Source of the DNA: Alphaproteobacteria bacterium
Lineage (GTDB): Bacteria; Pseudomonadota; Alphaproteobacteria; Thalassobaculales; Thalassobaculaceae
Assembly: GCA_013203465.1 (NCBI GenBank)
Contig: JABMNR010000200.1
Coordinates: 1 to 64,000 of the forward strand
Reading direction: 5' to 3'
DNA: 64,000 bases
A program made the translations under genes and the position numbers. Positions 39,655-48,129 of the stretch are shown piece after piece. The stretch's first letter is position 1; the number at the start of each line of letters is the position of its first letter. The notes beneath the pieces were generated by a model. The model made no database searches. It saw only the letters and a list, made by a program, of their open reading frames with translations, and had not been told where the DNA came from.

Positions 39655-40995
39655 TTAGTCGTCCCCGCCCGCCGCCGACCCGACAGCACCGATCCGGGTG
39701 GTGCGGGTGGCCGCCCGCAACGCCTGCTTCAAGTCCTCGATCAGATCCTTCGGGTCTTCCAGACCAACCGACAGCCGCACCAGATCCTCGGTCAAACCGG
39801 CCGCCTCCATGGTTTTGGCGTCCAGTTGCTGGTGGGTCGTGCTGGCCGGATGCAGGACCAGGGATTTGGCGTCACCGACATTGGCCAGATGCGACCACAG
39901 CCGCAGCCCCTCGATGAACACGCGGCCGGCCTCGCGCCCACCCTTGATCCCGAAGGCGATCATCGAGCCGGCTCCCTTCGGCAACAGCCGGTCGGCGATC
40001 GCCTTATCGGGGTGATCCTCCAGCTCGGGATAGGCGACCCACGCGACCTCCTCGGCGCCGCGCAGGAAATCGACCACCGCCCGAGCGTTCGCCACGTGCC
40101 GGTCCATGCGCAGCGGCAAGGTTTCGATCCCCTGAAGAATGTAGAATGCGTTGGCCGGGCTCATGCTGGCGCCAAAGTCGCGCAAGCCCTCGGCCCGCGC
40201 GCGCATCAGAAAGGCCTGGGGGCCATACTCCTCGGCGAAATCGAGGCCGTGATAGCCGGCGTAGGGTTCGGTCAGGGTTGGAAACTTGCCCGAGGCTTCC
40301 CAATCGAAGGTACCGCCGTCAACCATCACACCGCCCAGCGCCACACCGTGCCCGCCCAGCCATTTGGTGGCCGAATGCATGACCAGATCGGCACCGTGAT
40401 CGATCGGCCGGCAGAGATGCGGGGTGGCGAAGGTGCTGTCGACCATCAGCGGCACGCCGGCCTGGTGGGCGATTTCGGCCATGGCGGGAATGTCCATCAC
40501 CTCCAAGCCGGGATTGCCGATGGTTTCGCCGAAGAGCATCCGGGTGTCCGGCCGGATCGCCCTGCGGAAGCCGTCCAGGTCGCGCGGATGAACCTTGGTG
40601 GTCTCGATCCCGAACCGCGGCAGGGTATGGCTGAACAGGTTGTGGCTGCCGCCATACAGCGCCGAGGAAGATACAATGTGTCCGCCCTGGCCCATCAGGG
40701 TCGCGATTCCGAGGAACAGCGCCGCGTGCCCACTGGCCGTGGCGATCGCACCGACCCCGCCTTCCAGCGCCGCCACCCGCTCTTCCAGGACGGCGACGGT
40801 CGGGTTGGAAATCCGCGAGTAGATGTGGCCCGCGCGTTCCAGGTTGAACAGCGAGGCGGCGTGTTCCACATCACGAAACACATAGGAGGTGGTCTGGTAG
40901 ATCGGCACCGCGCGCGCCCCCGTGGCGGGGTCCGGTTGCTGGCCGGCATGCAGGCTTAGGGTGTCGAAGCCGAAGACGTTCCCATCCGAGCTCAT
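39655..40995 (-). CDS. O-acetylhomoserine sulfhydrylase (Cys/Met metabolism PLP enzyme)
   Basis: 446 residues from the ATG at 40995, with GGAGGATC upstream; earlier in-frame codons lie in the leader. Makes homocysteine from O-acetylhomoserine and sulfide. The family motifs are FDTLSLHAGQQPDPATGARAV, YSRISNPTVAVLE, the PLP lysine K211 in HSATKWLGGHG, and LVLHPASTTHQQL near the C-terminus. The ending SVGLEDPKDLIEDL is standard. It heads a three-gene leftward unit and is preceded by a 305-base leader region with a candidate promoter. Confidence 0.92.
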   Translation of the reverse strand: MSSDGNVFGFDTLSLHAGQQPDPATGARAVPIYQTTSYVFRDVEHAASLFNLERAGHIYSRISNPTVAVLEERVAALEGGVGAIATASGHAALFLGIATLMGQGGHIVSSSALYGGSHNLFSHTLPRFGIETTKVHPRDLDGFRRAIRPDTRMLFGETIGNPGLEVMDIPAMAEIAHQAGVPLMVDSTFATPHLCRPIDHGADLVMHSATKWLGGHGVALGGVMVDGGTFDWEASGKFPTLTEPYAGYHGLDFAEEYGPQAFLMRARAEGLRDFGASMSPANAFYILQGIETLPLRMDRHVANARAVVDFLRGAEEVAWVAYPELEDHPDKAIADRLLPKGAGSMIAFGIKGGREAGRVFIEGLRLWSHLANVGDAKSLVLHPASTTHQQLDAKTMEAAGLTEDLVRLSVGLEDPKDLIEDLKQALRAATRTTRIGAVGSAAGGDD

Positions 40996-41140
40996 GGCGA
41001 CGATCCTCCGAAGTGAACGAAATTGTCCCGACGCGACATAAACATTCCTGATCGGGTCGATGGTCGTCAGTGTAGTCGATCCAACCTGGACACGTCGCGG
41101 CAAACCGGGAGGGTTATTTTTCTGAAAATTCAAACGGTTA

Positions 41141-41166
41141 CGGGGCCACGCATTACCGCGACCCCG
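41141..41166. repeat. GC-rich hairpin in the sulfhydrylase leader
   Basis: On the minus strand CGGGGTCGCG, a six-base loop, then CGTGGCCCCG: ten pairs including two GU. A loose T-containing tail follows (GTTTGAATTTT). It could end the DUF1192 transcript from the right or act as an attenuator ahead of the sulfhydrylase gene. No SAM riboswitch consensus was recognised around it. Confidence 0.5.
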
Positions 41167-41211
41167 TCCGTTCTTGCGCGTGAGGCTCCCTGCCCAACTT
41201 GCTTTGGGCGG

Positions 41212-41240
41212 ACGCTAGCGAGGCCTACCGGGGTCGTCAA
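41212..41240 (-). promoter_or_regulatory. Candidate housekeeping promoter for the sulfhydrylase unit
   Basis: On the minus strand TTGACG (41240-41235), 17 bases, then TAGCGT (41217-41212). It points at the sulfhydrylase gene and would give a leader of roughly 205-210 bases. The rest of the 305-base gap (40996-41300) holds the hairpin at 41141 and an A/T-rich stretch at 41110-41135; no open frame there looks coding. Confidence 0.45.
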
Positions 41241-41300
41241 GCGGAGTCATGCGGCCAATTCATCACATTTGCCGGATGTTCAAAATTCGACATCGCGACT

Positions 41301-41483
41301 CTATTTCTTGAACAATGCGTCCGCCGCCGACGCGACACCGCGCTTCTGTTCAATCATCGCGCGGGCGCGGCCGATCTCGGCCTCCATCGCCGTGATATAG
41401 AGCTCCAGGTCCTCGACGTTCCACGTTGACAGATCCTTGGGTTTTTTCGGCTTCTTACCAGGCTCCAGCTCCTCCAGGTCCAT
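41301..41483 (-). CDS. Small DUF1192-family protein
   Basis: 60 residues. A basic, Lys and Pro-rich start (PGKKPKKPKDLS), then WNVEDLELYITAMEAEIGRARAMIEQK as an amphipathic helix, then SAADALFKK at the end. This matches DUF1192, a short coiled-coil family almost confined to alphaproteobacteria and of unknown role. GGAGACGATCG precedes the ATG. It stands alone, transcribed leftward, divergent from trcR across 208 bases. Confidence 0.85.
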   Translation of the reverse strand: MDLEELEPGKKPKKPKDLSTWNVEDLELYITAMEAEIGRARAMIEQKRGVASAADALFKK

Positions 41484-41691
41484 CGATCGTCTCCCAGATA
41501 GTCGTCATCGCGCTACGATACGAAAACCGCCCGACCGGATCGAGACCCATGATCGAGACCCATGTACGTGCTGGCCGAGTTTCACGTTGCCGACGAACCG
41601 CTTCTGACTATATATGACCTGAATTCCTTCTTTAGGGTCCGAGTTTGATACGCGGCCATGCGCATGGCGACATGGCCGAAGGGAGAAAGTA

Positions 41692-42279
41692 ATGGCGCAC
41701 CCATTGATGCCAAAGGCCACCGCTGTTTGGCTGATCGACAACACCGCGCTCACCTTCGAGCAGATCGCCGATTTTTGCGAACTCCATGTGCTGGAGATTC
41801 AGGCCATCGCCGACGGCGAGGTGAACGGCGGGATTCAAGGTTTCGACCCGATACTCAACGGTCAGATCACCCGCGAGGAACTGGAGCGCTGCCAGAAAGA
41901 TTCGTCGGCCCGGCTCGAAATGGCCACGAACAATCTGCCGAAACCGGCCTCGAAGACCAAGGGACCGCGGTACATCCCAGTCGCCAAGCGCGGGGACAAG
42001 CCGGACGCCATCGCCTGGTTGTTGAAGCACCATCATGAGCTCAAGGATGTGCAGATCGCGCGGCTGATCGGCACCACCAAGGACACCATCAACAAGGTGC
42101 GCGACCGCAGCCATTGGAACAGCCCGCAAATTCAGGCGCGCCATCCGGTGATCCTGGGGCTGTGCTCGCAGAAGGATCTGGACGCAGCGGTCGAGAAATC
42201 GGGCGGCACCCAGGTGGCGGTCGAAGCGCAGATCCAGTCGGTGGACGAGTTGCCGGACCGGATTCGCACGAATTTCTAG
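41692..42279 (+). CDS. trcR: TrcR-type cell-cycle regulator (DUF1013)
   Basis: 195 residues. Highly conserved DUF1013: MPKATAVWLIDNTALTFEQIADFC at the start, IQGFDPILNGQIT, YIPVAKRGDKPDAIAWLL, and a probable helix-turn-helix in DVQIARLIGTTKDTINKVRDRSHWN (about 117-141). Family members in alphaproteobacteria are reported as promoter-bound regulators of cell-cycle genes. GGGAGAAAGTA precedes the ATG. Its TAG stop lies in one arm-end of a long palindrome. Confidence 0.88.
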   Translation: MAHPLMPKATAVWLIDNTALTFEQIADFCELHVLEIQAIADGEVNGGIQGFDPILNGQITREELERCQKDSSARLEMATNNLPKPASKTKGPRYIPVAKRGDKPDAIAWLLKHHHELKDVQIARLIGTTKDTINKVRDRSHWNSPQIQARHPVILGLCSQKDLDAAVEKSGGTQVAVEAQIQSVDELPDRIRTNF

Positions 42280-42341
42280 CGCACGATCAACGTAATCTGA
42301 ATCACATCATGATCCAGATTACGTTGTGAATCCGGCTCTAG
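42276..42341. repeat. 66-bp palindromic element between trcR and a GNAT gene
   Basis: Bounded by CTAG at both ends (42276-42279 and 42338-42341). The core arms are CAACGTAATCTG (42288-42299) and CAGATTACGTTG (42315-42326), a perfect 12-base inverted repeat with a 15-base loop. Outside the core the arms match only partly. The TAG stop of trcR and the TAG stop of the opposing GNAT gene are each inside a terminal CTAG. It may be a dispersed REP-like element captured between converging genes, or a bidirectional terminator without a T-run. Confidence 0.8.
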
Positions 42342-43072
42342 GCGCCCGGTTGCACCAGCGCCGCGCGGGTAAGCTCGGACAGGCTTATCCGCTGCCGCCC
42401 CTCGGCATCGAAGTTGGCGGAGTCGAGCCAGGTCTCGAACGCCGTCTTCAGCGCCGGCCACTCGGTATCGAGAATCGAATACCACGCTGTGTCGCGGTTG
42501 CGGCCCTTATAGATCGTGGCTTGGCGGAACAATCCCTCGTAGGAAAACCCCAAACGTTTCGCCGCCGCGTTCGACGGCGCGTTCAGGTTGTCGCATTTCC
42601 ACTCGTAGCGGCGATAGCCAAGCGCGTCGAACACCCGCGCCATCATCAGGAACATGGTCTCGGTCGCCATCACCGTGCGCTGTAGCGCTGGTGAGAAAGT
42701 AATGAACCCCACCTCGATCACGCCCACCTTGGGCTCGATCCGCAGGTAGCTGGCGACGCCCAACGCCGTGCCGTTCGTCTGATCGATCGCCGTGAAGAAC
42801 AGCGGATCGGCGCTGGCTTCGCACCCTTTGAGCCAAGCATCAAAACCCGGCCGGTCGTCGTTGAACGGCCCGGCCGGCAGATAGGTCCACAGCCGGCCCT
42901 CGGCATCGGCGCCATACGCCGCGAACAGATCACCGCCATGCGCCGCTGCGTCGAGTGGCTCCAAGCGCACCGTCCGCCCCTGCATCGGGGTGCGCGCCGG
43001 CGGAGTGGCGCCGGTCCAACCCGGCACCGGGAAGCCGATCGGCTGATCAAGGTGGTTGGTTCGGACGGTCAT
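42338..43072 (-). CDS. GNAT-family N-acetyltransferase (RimJ/RimL type)
   Basis: 244 residues. VRLEPLDAAAHGGDLFAA opens the domain, EVGFITFSPALQRTVMATE forms the central strand and acetyl-CoA region, and YRRYEWKCDNLNAPSNAAAKRLGFSYEG closes it, the RimL/Acetyltransf_3 pattern. Target unknown: ribosomal protein N-terminus, amino acid or antibiotic are all possible. It stands alone, converging on trcR across the palindrome. Confidence 0.87.
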   Translation of the reverse strand: MTVRTNHLDQPIGFPVPGWTGATPPARTPMQGRTVRLEPLDAAAHGGDLFAAYGADAEGRLWTYLPAGPFNDDRPGFDAWLKGCEASADPLFFTAIDQTNGTALGVASYLRIEPKVGVIEVGFITFSPALQRTVMATETMFLMMARVFDALGYRRYEWKCDNLNAPSNAAAKRLGFSYEGLFRQATIYKGRNRDTAWYSILDTEWPALKTAFETWLDSANFDAEGRQRISLSELTRAALVQPGA

Positions 43073-43167
43073 GCGCGGTCTCCAAGCAGCAAAGTTTGGT
43101 CCTACTGATTATTCAGCCGCGCGCAATACCCGTAGAGCCAACGCCCCCTGTGCAAGCCGGACCAAGT

Positions 43168-43950
43168 TTAGCCACCGGTCTTCGGCACCACCTGGCTGAG
43201 CGCCAGACGGCCGCCGTCGGGATAGATGGTCTGGCCGGTCATGTAGCTGGCGTCGTCGGAGGCGAGGAACAGCGCGCAGGCGGCGATCTCCGCCGGTTCG
43301 GCCGGACGGCCAAGCGGCGTGCGCGCCTTGACCCGATCCATCGCCCCGGGGTCGGTCAGGATGGCGGAGCGGAACATGTCCGTCGCCACGCTGCCGGGGC
43401 CGATGGCGTTGACCCGGATGCCGTGCGGCGCGAGTTCGATCGCCATGGTCTTGGTCAGTTGGCCCACCCCGCCCTTGGAGGCGTTATAGGCGGCGAGTCC
43501 GTAGGGCACGATCACCGCGTTGACCGAGGCGGTGTTGACGATCACCCCCGGGATGCCACGCTCGACCATGCGCCGGGCCGCCTCTTGCCCGGTCAGGAAC
43601 ACACCTTTCAAGTTGACCGCGATCACCCGGTCGAAGGTGGCGTCGTCCAGCTCCAGGAACGGGGTGTTGTGAATGATCCCGGCGTTGGCGGCGACAATGT
43701 CGAGCGAGCCGTAGGACTCCAGCGCCCGATCCATCAATGCCGTGACCTGGGACCGGTCGGTCACATCACAGGCGACGAACCGTGCCTCGCCACCCGCGGT
43801 CTTGATCCGGCCGACCGTTTCATCGCCCGCCATCGGATCGGTATCGGCGACCACCACCTTCGCACCCTCGGCGGCGAACCGCTCAGCCATGGCGGCACCG
43901 ATCCCGCGCGCCGCCCCGGTGATGACGGCGACCTTGCCTTGCAAGCGCAT
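43168..43950 (-). CDS. Short-chain dehydrogenase/reductase
   Basis: 260 residues from the ATG at 43950. The Rossmann motif TGAARGIG is at 11-18. Asp36 after the second strand indicates NAD. The triad is Ser142, Tyr155 and Lys159 (YNASKGG). The C-terminus has the classical SYMTGQTIYPDGG. Substrate unknown. It starts four bases after the propionyl-CoA synthetase stop and is probably cotranscribed with it, so an acyl-CoA or hydroxy-acid substrate is plausible. Confidence 0.9.
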   Translation of the reverse strand: MRLQGKVAVITGAARGIGAAMAERFAAEGAKVVVADTDPMAGDETVGRIKTAGGEARFVACDVTDRSQVTALMDRALESYGSLDIVAANAGIIHNTPFLELDDATFDRVIAVNLKGVFLTGQEAARRMVERGIPGVIVNTASVNAVIVPYGLAAYNASKGGVGQLTKTMAIELAPHGIRVNAIGPGSVATDMFRSAILTDPGAMDRVKARTPLGRPAEPAEIAACALFLASDDASYMTGQTIYPDGGRLALSQVVPKTGG

Positions 43951-43954
43951 GAGT

Positions 43955-45853
43955 TCAGCCTTTCTTCGCGTAGCCGATGGCCAGGAGCGACTCTCTGATC
44001 TCGTCCAGGATCGCGGGATCGTCGATCGTCGCCGGCATGTTGAAGCTCTCGCCGTCGGCGATCTTCTGCATGGTCGCGCGCAGAATCTTGCCGGACCGGG
44101 TTTTCGGCAGGCGGGGCACCACGGTCGCCTGTTTGAAGGCGGCCACAGGGCCGATCCGGTCGCGGACCATTTGCACCACATCCTTGATGATCGCGTCGTG
44201 CGCGCGGGTGACCCCGTCCTTCAGGATCAAAAACCCGAGCGGCACCTGACCCTTCAGGTCGTCGGCCACGCCGATGACGGCGCATTCCGCCACATCCTGG
44301 TGGTTGGCCAGCACCTCCTCCATGCCGCCCGTGGACAGCCGGTGGCCGGCCACGTTGATGATGTCGTCGGTGCGCGACATCACGTGGATGTAGCCGTCGG
44401 AGTCGACGATCCCGGCGTCGCCGGTCTGGTAGTAGCCGGGATATTCCGCCATGTAGCTGTCGACGAAACGCTGATCGTTGTGCCACAGGGTCGGCAGCGC
44501 GGCCGGCGCCATCGGCAGCTTGATCGCCAACGCGCCGATCTCGCCCGGCGGCATCTCGGCCCCCTCCGGCGACAGGGCGTGAACCTCGTAACCCGGCACC
44601 GGCCGCGTCGGCGAGCCCGGCTTGAACGGCAGCAGCTCGATCCCCAGACAGTTCGACGCGATGGGCGAGCCGGTCTCGGTCTGCCACCAATTGTCGATCA
44701 CCGGCACCTTCAACATGTTCTGCGCCCAGGCCAGGGTGTCCGGGTCGCAGCGCTCGCCCGCCAGGAATTGCGCCTTGAAGTGGGACATGTCGTATTGCGC
44801 CAGCAGCTTGCCCTCGGGGTCTTCCTTCTTGATCGCGCGCAGGGCGGTGGGGGCGGTGAACATGCCCTTGACCTTGTGCTGGCTGATCACACGCCAGAAC
44901 GCGCCGGCATCCGGCGTGCCGACCGGCTTGCCCTCGTACAGCACGGTGGTGCAGCCGTGGAACAGCGGCGCGTAGACGATGTAGGAATGGCCGACCACCC
45001 AACCAACGTCGGAGGCCGCCCAGTACACATCCCCCGGCTGCATGCCGTAGATGTTCGGCATCGTCCATTTCAGGGTCACCAGATGGCCGCCGGTCGCCCG
45101 CACCACGCCTTTTGGAATCCCCGTCGTGCCGGAGGTGTAGAGGATATAGGCCGGGTCGGTCGCCTTGACCGGCACGCACTCGGCCGGCTCAACGGTGGCC
45201 TCGGCGTCCTCCCACAGCAGGTCGCGGCCCGCGACCATCGTCGCCTCGGCCTGCGGCCGCTGCTTGATGATGCAGCGGTCCGGCTTGTGGGTCGCCAGCC
45301 CGATCGCCGAGTCCAACAGCGATTTGTACGGGATCACCCGCTGACCCTCGATACCGCAGGAGGCGGAGACGATGACCTTGGGTGTGGCGTCGTCGATCCG
45401 GGTCGCCAGCTCCTTGGCCGCGAAACCGCCGAACACCACCGAATGAACCGCCCCGATCCGGGTACACGCCAGCATCGCCACCACCGCCTCGGGGATCATC
45501 GGCATGTACAGGATCACCCGGTCGCCATAGCCGACGCCCTGCGCCGCCAACGCCCCGGCGAACCGCGCAACCCGGTCCTTCAACTCGGCGTAGGTAATCG
45601 TGGCGACGGTTTCGGTGACCGGGCTGTCGTAGATGATCGCCGGCCGCTCGCCATGCCCCTCGTCCACGTGCCGATCGACCGCGTTGTAGCAGGTGTTGAT
45701 CTCGCCGCCCTCGAACCAGCGGTAGAACGGCGGGGTGTCGTCGTTCAGCACCCGGTCCCAGCGTTTGGTCCAGACCACGTCCTCCGCCGCCTCGGCCCAG
45801 AACGCGTGCGGGTCCGCCTGCCAGCGGCCGTAGACCTCGTCGAACCGGCCCAT
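43955..45853 (-). CDS. prpE: Propionyl-CoA synthetase (acetyl-CoA synthetase family)
   Basis: 632 residues. Adenylates propionate (or acetate) and transfers it to CoA. The N-terminus FDEVYGRWQADPHAFW is the ACAS_N domain, YTSGTTGIPKGVVR is the ATP loop, WWQTETGSPI and YYQTGDAG are the A5 and A7 motifs, and PKTRSGKILR carries the C-terminal catalytic, acetylatable lysine. The overall pattern, including YNAVDRHV and SVVFGGFAAKELATRI, favours PrpE over Acs. GAGGGAGGATG precedes the ATG. No methylcitrate genes are in the window. Confidence 0.92.
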   Translation of the reverse strand: MGRFDEVYGRWQADPHAFWAEAAEDVVWTKRWDRVLNDDTPPFYRWFEGGEINTCYNAVDRHVDEGHGERPAIIYDSPVTETVATITYAELKDRVARFAGALAAQGVGYGDRVILYMPMIPEAVVAMLACTRIGAVHSVVFGGFAAKELATRIDDATPKVIVSASCGIEGQRVIPYKSLLDSAIGLATHKPDRCIIKQRPQAEATMVAGRDLLWEDAEATVEPAECVPVKATDPAYILYTSGTTGIPKGVVRATGGHLVTLKWTMPNIYGMQPGDVYWAASDVGWVVGHSYIVYAPLFHGCTTVLYEGKPVGTPDAGAFWRVISQHKVKGMFTAPTALRAIKKEDPEGKLLAQYDMSHFKAQFLAGERCDPDTLAWAQNMLKVPVIDNWWQTETGSPIASNCLGIELLPFKPGSPTRPVPGYEVHALSPEGAEMPPGEIGALAIKLPMAPAALPTLWHNDQRFVDSYMAEYPGYYQTGDAGIVDSDGYIHVMSRTDDIINVAGHRLSTGGMEEVLANHQDVAECAVIGVADDLKGQVPLGFLILKDGVTRAHDAIIKDVVQMVRDRIGPVAAFKQATVVPRLPKTRSGKILRATMQKIADGESFNMPATIDDPAILDEIRESLLAIGYAKKG

Positions 45854-46033
45854 CGATCATCCTCCCTCTTGGCGGCCCGTTCTACGCGAGCCCGCGTACA
45901 GTGGTCGTTGAGGACTCTAGGGGTTTGCGGGATGCTTTGTTAAGCCTTCAATACGCGGCATGACCAAGCTTGCGCGCGTTGCCCTTCCGGTCCGCCGTCG
46001 TTAGGTTTCGCCGGTGGGAGGGACAAGCGCGTG

Positions 46034-47659
46034 ATGACGACCAATCCGTTCGAGACCGATCTGGACAAATCCGCCGGCAACTACGTGCCGCTGACGCCGT
46101 TGAGCTTTCTCGACCGCACGGCGGCGGTGTTCCCTTCCCGGTTGGCGGTGGCGCACGGCAAGCGGCGCTACACCTGGGCCGAGACGGCGGAACGCTCGCG
46201 ACGGCTGGGCTCGGCGTTGGCGGCGCGGGGCATCGGCAAGGGTGACACGGTGGCCGCGTTGCTGGCCAACACGCCGGAGGGGGTGGAAGCCGCCCACGGC
46301 GTGCCGATGACCGGCGGCGTGTTGAACATGCTGAACACCCGGCTGGATGCCGAAGCCATCGCCTTCATGCTTGAGCATGGCGAGGCCAAGGTGTTGCTGG
46401 CCGACACCGAGTTCGCGCCGACCGTCAAGGCCGCCCTGGCGTTGACCAACGTCACGCCGATCATGATCGATGTCGATGACAGCGAGGGGCCGGGCGGCGA
46501 GCGGTTGGGCGCCATGGATTACGAGAGCTTCCTCGCCGCCGGCGATCCGAGCTATCGCGGGGTGCGGCCGGATGACGAGTGGGATGCGATTTCGCTGAAC
46601 TACACCTCGGGCACCACCGGCGATCCCAAGGGCGTGGTCTACCATCACCGGGGTGCGTATCTGAACGCGCTGGGCAACATCCTGGTCTGGGGCATGAAGA
46701 TGCATCCGGTCTATCTCTGGACGTTGCCGATGTTCCACTGCAACGGCTGGTGCTTTCCGTGGACCATCACCGCGCAGGCGGGCACCCATGTCTGTCTGCG
46801 CAAGGTGGAGGCCGGCGCGATCTACGACGCCTTCGCCGACGAGGGGGTCGACCATCTGTGCGGCGCGCCGATCATCATGTCGATGCTGTTGAACGCGCCG
46901 GACGATCAGAAGCGCGATTTCCCCCAGCGGGTGCGGATGATGACCGCTGCCTCACCGCCGCCGGCCACGGTGCTTGCGGGGATGGAACGCTTGGGCATCG
47001 ACGTCACCCATGTCTACGGCCTGACCGAGGTGTATGGCCCGGCCGTGGTCTGCGCCTGGCACGACGACTGGTCGATCAAGCCGGTCGACGAGCAGGCGGT
47101 GCTGAAATCCCGGCAGGGGGTGCGTTATCCCTCGTTGGAGGGGCTGATGGTGGCCGACGCCGAGACGCTGGAGCCGGTGCCGGCGGACGCCGAAACCCTG
47201 GGCGAGGTGTTCATGCGCGGCAACGTGGTGATGAAGGGCTACCTGAAGAACAAGACCGCGACCGACAAGGCATTGGTCGGTGGTTGGTTCCATACCGGCG
47301 ACCTTGGGGTGATGCACCCGGACGGCTACATCGAGCTGAAGGACCGATCGAAGGACATCATCATCTCCGGCGGCGAGAACATCTCGACCATCGAAGTCGA
47401 GGGTGTGCTGTACAAGCACCCAGCCGTGCTGGAAGCCGCCGTGGTCGCGCGTCCGGACGAGACATGGGGCGAGACGCCCTGCGCCTTCATCACCCTGCGC
47501 CCGGGGACAGCGGCAACCGACACCGAGATCATCGCCTTCTGCCGCGACAACCTGGCCCATTACAAATGCCCGAAGACCGTGGTGTTCGGCGAGCTGCCCA
47601 AGACCTCCACCGGCAAGGTACAGAAGTTCATCTTGCGGGATCGGGCCAGGGCGCTCTGA
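46034..47659 (+). CDS. Acyl-CoA synthetase (AMP-dependent, FadD/DmdB-like)
   Basis: 541 residues from the ATG at 46034; an adjacent GTG at 46031 is equally possible. The motifs are LNYTSGTTGDPKGVVYHHRG, LPMFHCNGWCFPW (typical of the medium-chain and methylmercaptopropionate-CoA ligase branch), VYGLTEVYGP, WFHTGDLGVMHPDGYIELKDRSKD and the catalytic lysine in PKTSTGKVQKF. Substrate unknown. It is divergent from prpE across 180 bases, which carry no obvious shared operator. Confidence 0.9.
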   Translation: MTTNPFETDLDKSAGNYVPLTPLSFLDRTAAVFPSRLAVAHGKRRYTWAETAERSRRLGSALAARGIGKGDTVAALLANTPEGVEAAHGVPMTGGVLNMLNTRLDAEAIAFMLEHGEAKVLLADTEFAPTVKAALALTNVTPIMIDVDDSEGPGGERLGAMDYESFLAAGDPSYRGVRPDDEWDAISLNYTSGTTGDPKGVVYHHRGAYLNALGNILVWGMKMHPVYLWTLPMFHCNGWCFPWTITAQAGTHVCLRKVEAGAIYDAFADEGVDHLCGAPIIMSMLLNAPDDQKRDFPQRVRMMTAASPPPATVLAGMERLGIDVTHVYGLTEVYGPAVVCAWHDDWSIKPVDEQAVLKSRQGVRYPSLEGLMVADAETLEPVPADAETLGEVFMRGNVVMKGYLKNKTATDKALVGGWFHTGDLGVMHPDGYIELKDRSKDIIISGGENISTIEVEGVLYKHPAVLEAAVVARPDETWGETPCAFITLRPGTAATDTEIIAFCRDNLAHYKCPKTVVFGELPKTSTGKVQKFILRDRARAL

Positions 47660-47695
47660 CGGCCGTCGCGTCATCCGCGTCACCGGCATAACAAA

Positions 47696-47723
47696 GCCCG
47701 CCTTTCAGCGCGGAAAGGCGGGC
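47696..47723 (-). terminator. Rho-independent terminator for leftward transcripts
   Basis: GCCCGCCTTTC, six-base loop, GAAAGGCGGGC: a perfect eleven-base stem. Read on the minus strand it is followed by TTTGTTAT, so it would end leftward transcription from the DUF465 gene. On the + strand there is no T-run after it. The 117 bases between it and the DUF465 stop hold more hairpins and no coding frame. Confidence 0.7.
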
Positions 47724-47840
47724 GTCGGAGCCGGCTCGGACGGGGTGCCCCGGTACGGGGTCACACTCCCGCGGGGCCAGTGATCCGGGGATTGCCCCGG
47801 CGTACGAACCGGCGAACTTGGCCGGGTGGTTTGGCCTCTA

Positions 47841-48008
47841 CTATACGCGCTCCAGGCGCGCAATCTCGTCCTTGATCGCCAGTTTCTGGCGTTTCAACTC
47901 GTGCAAAGTGGCTTCGTCCGGCAGCGGTCTGTTGACCTCTTGATCAAGTTTGCTATCCAGATTTGCATGCCGATCACGCAGGGTATCTATTCTATCGGTG
48001 GCTGTCAT
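47841..48008 (-). CDS. Small DUF465 (YdcH)-family protein
   Basis: 55 residues from the ATG at 48008 (AAGGAGGTGCCT before it). Helical throughout: IDTLRDRHANLDSKLDQEVNRPLPDE, then LHELKRQKLAIKDEIARLE, which is the DUF465 consensus. Common small coiled-coil protein of Proteobacteria, function unknown. It stands alone with its own terminator downstream. Confidence 0.88.
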   Translation of the reverse strand: MTATDRIDTLRDRHANLDSKLDQEVNRPLPDEATLHELKRQKLAIKDEIARLERV

Positions 48009-48129
48009 AGGCACCTCCTTTTCCGTCCTGGAATCGCGAAAATCCACGGACCTAAATGGTACAATTCTAAGCGGCAGGCGCAAAGCCTTTTGCGCAAATC
48101 CCATGAAAACAGAAACTTAATTACCCCAT

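Noticed and set aside
40996-41300. SAM-II or related SAM riboswitch before the sulfhydrylase gene
   Set aside because: I could not find the conserved pseudoknot sequence of SAM-II or the other SAM classes; kept only as a structured-leader finding.
43742-45943. A 733-codon rightward frame across the SDR and propionyl-CoA synthetase genes
   Set aside because: It is antisense to two clear enzymes with complete motifs; its product is low-complexity Arg, His and Gly-rich sequence without domains.
47724-47840. SRP (4.5S) RNA in the hairpin cluster
   Set aside because: The conserved GGAAGGAAGCA-type apical loop is absent.
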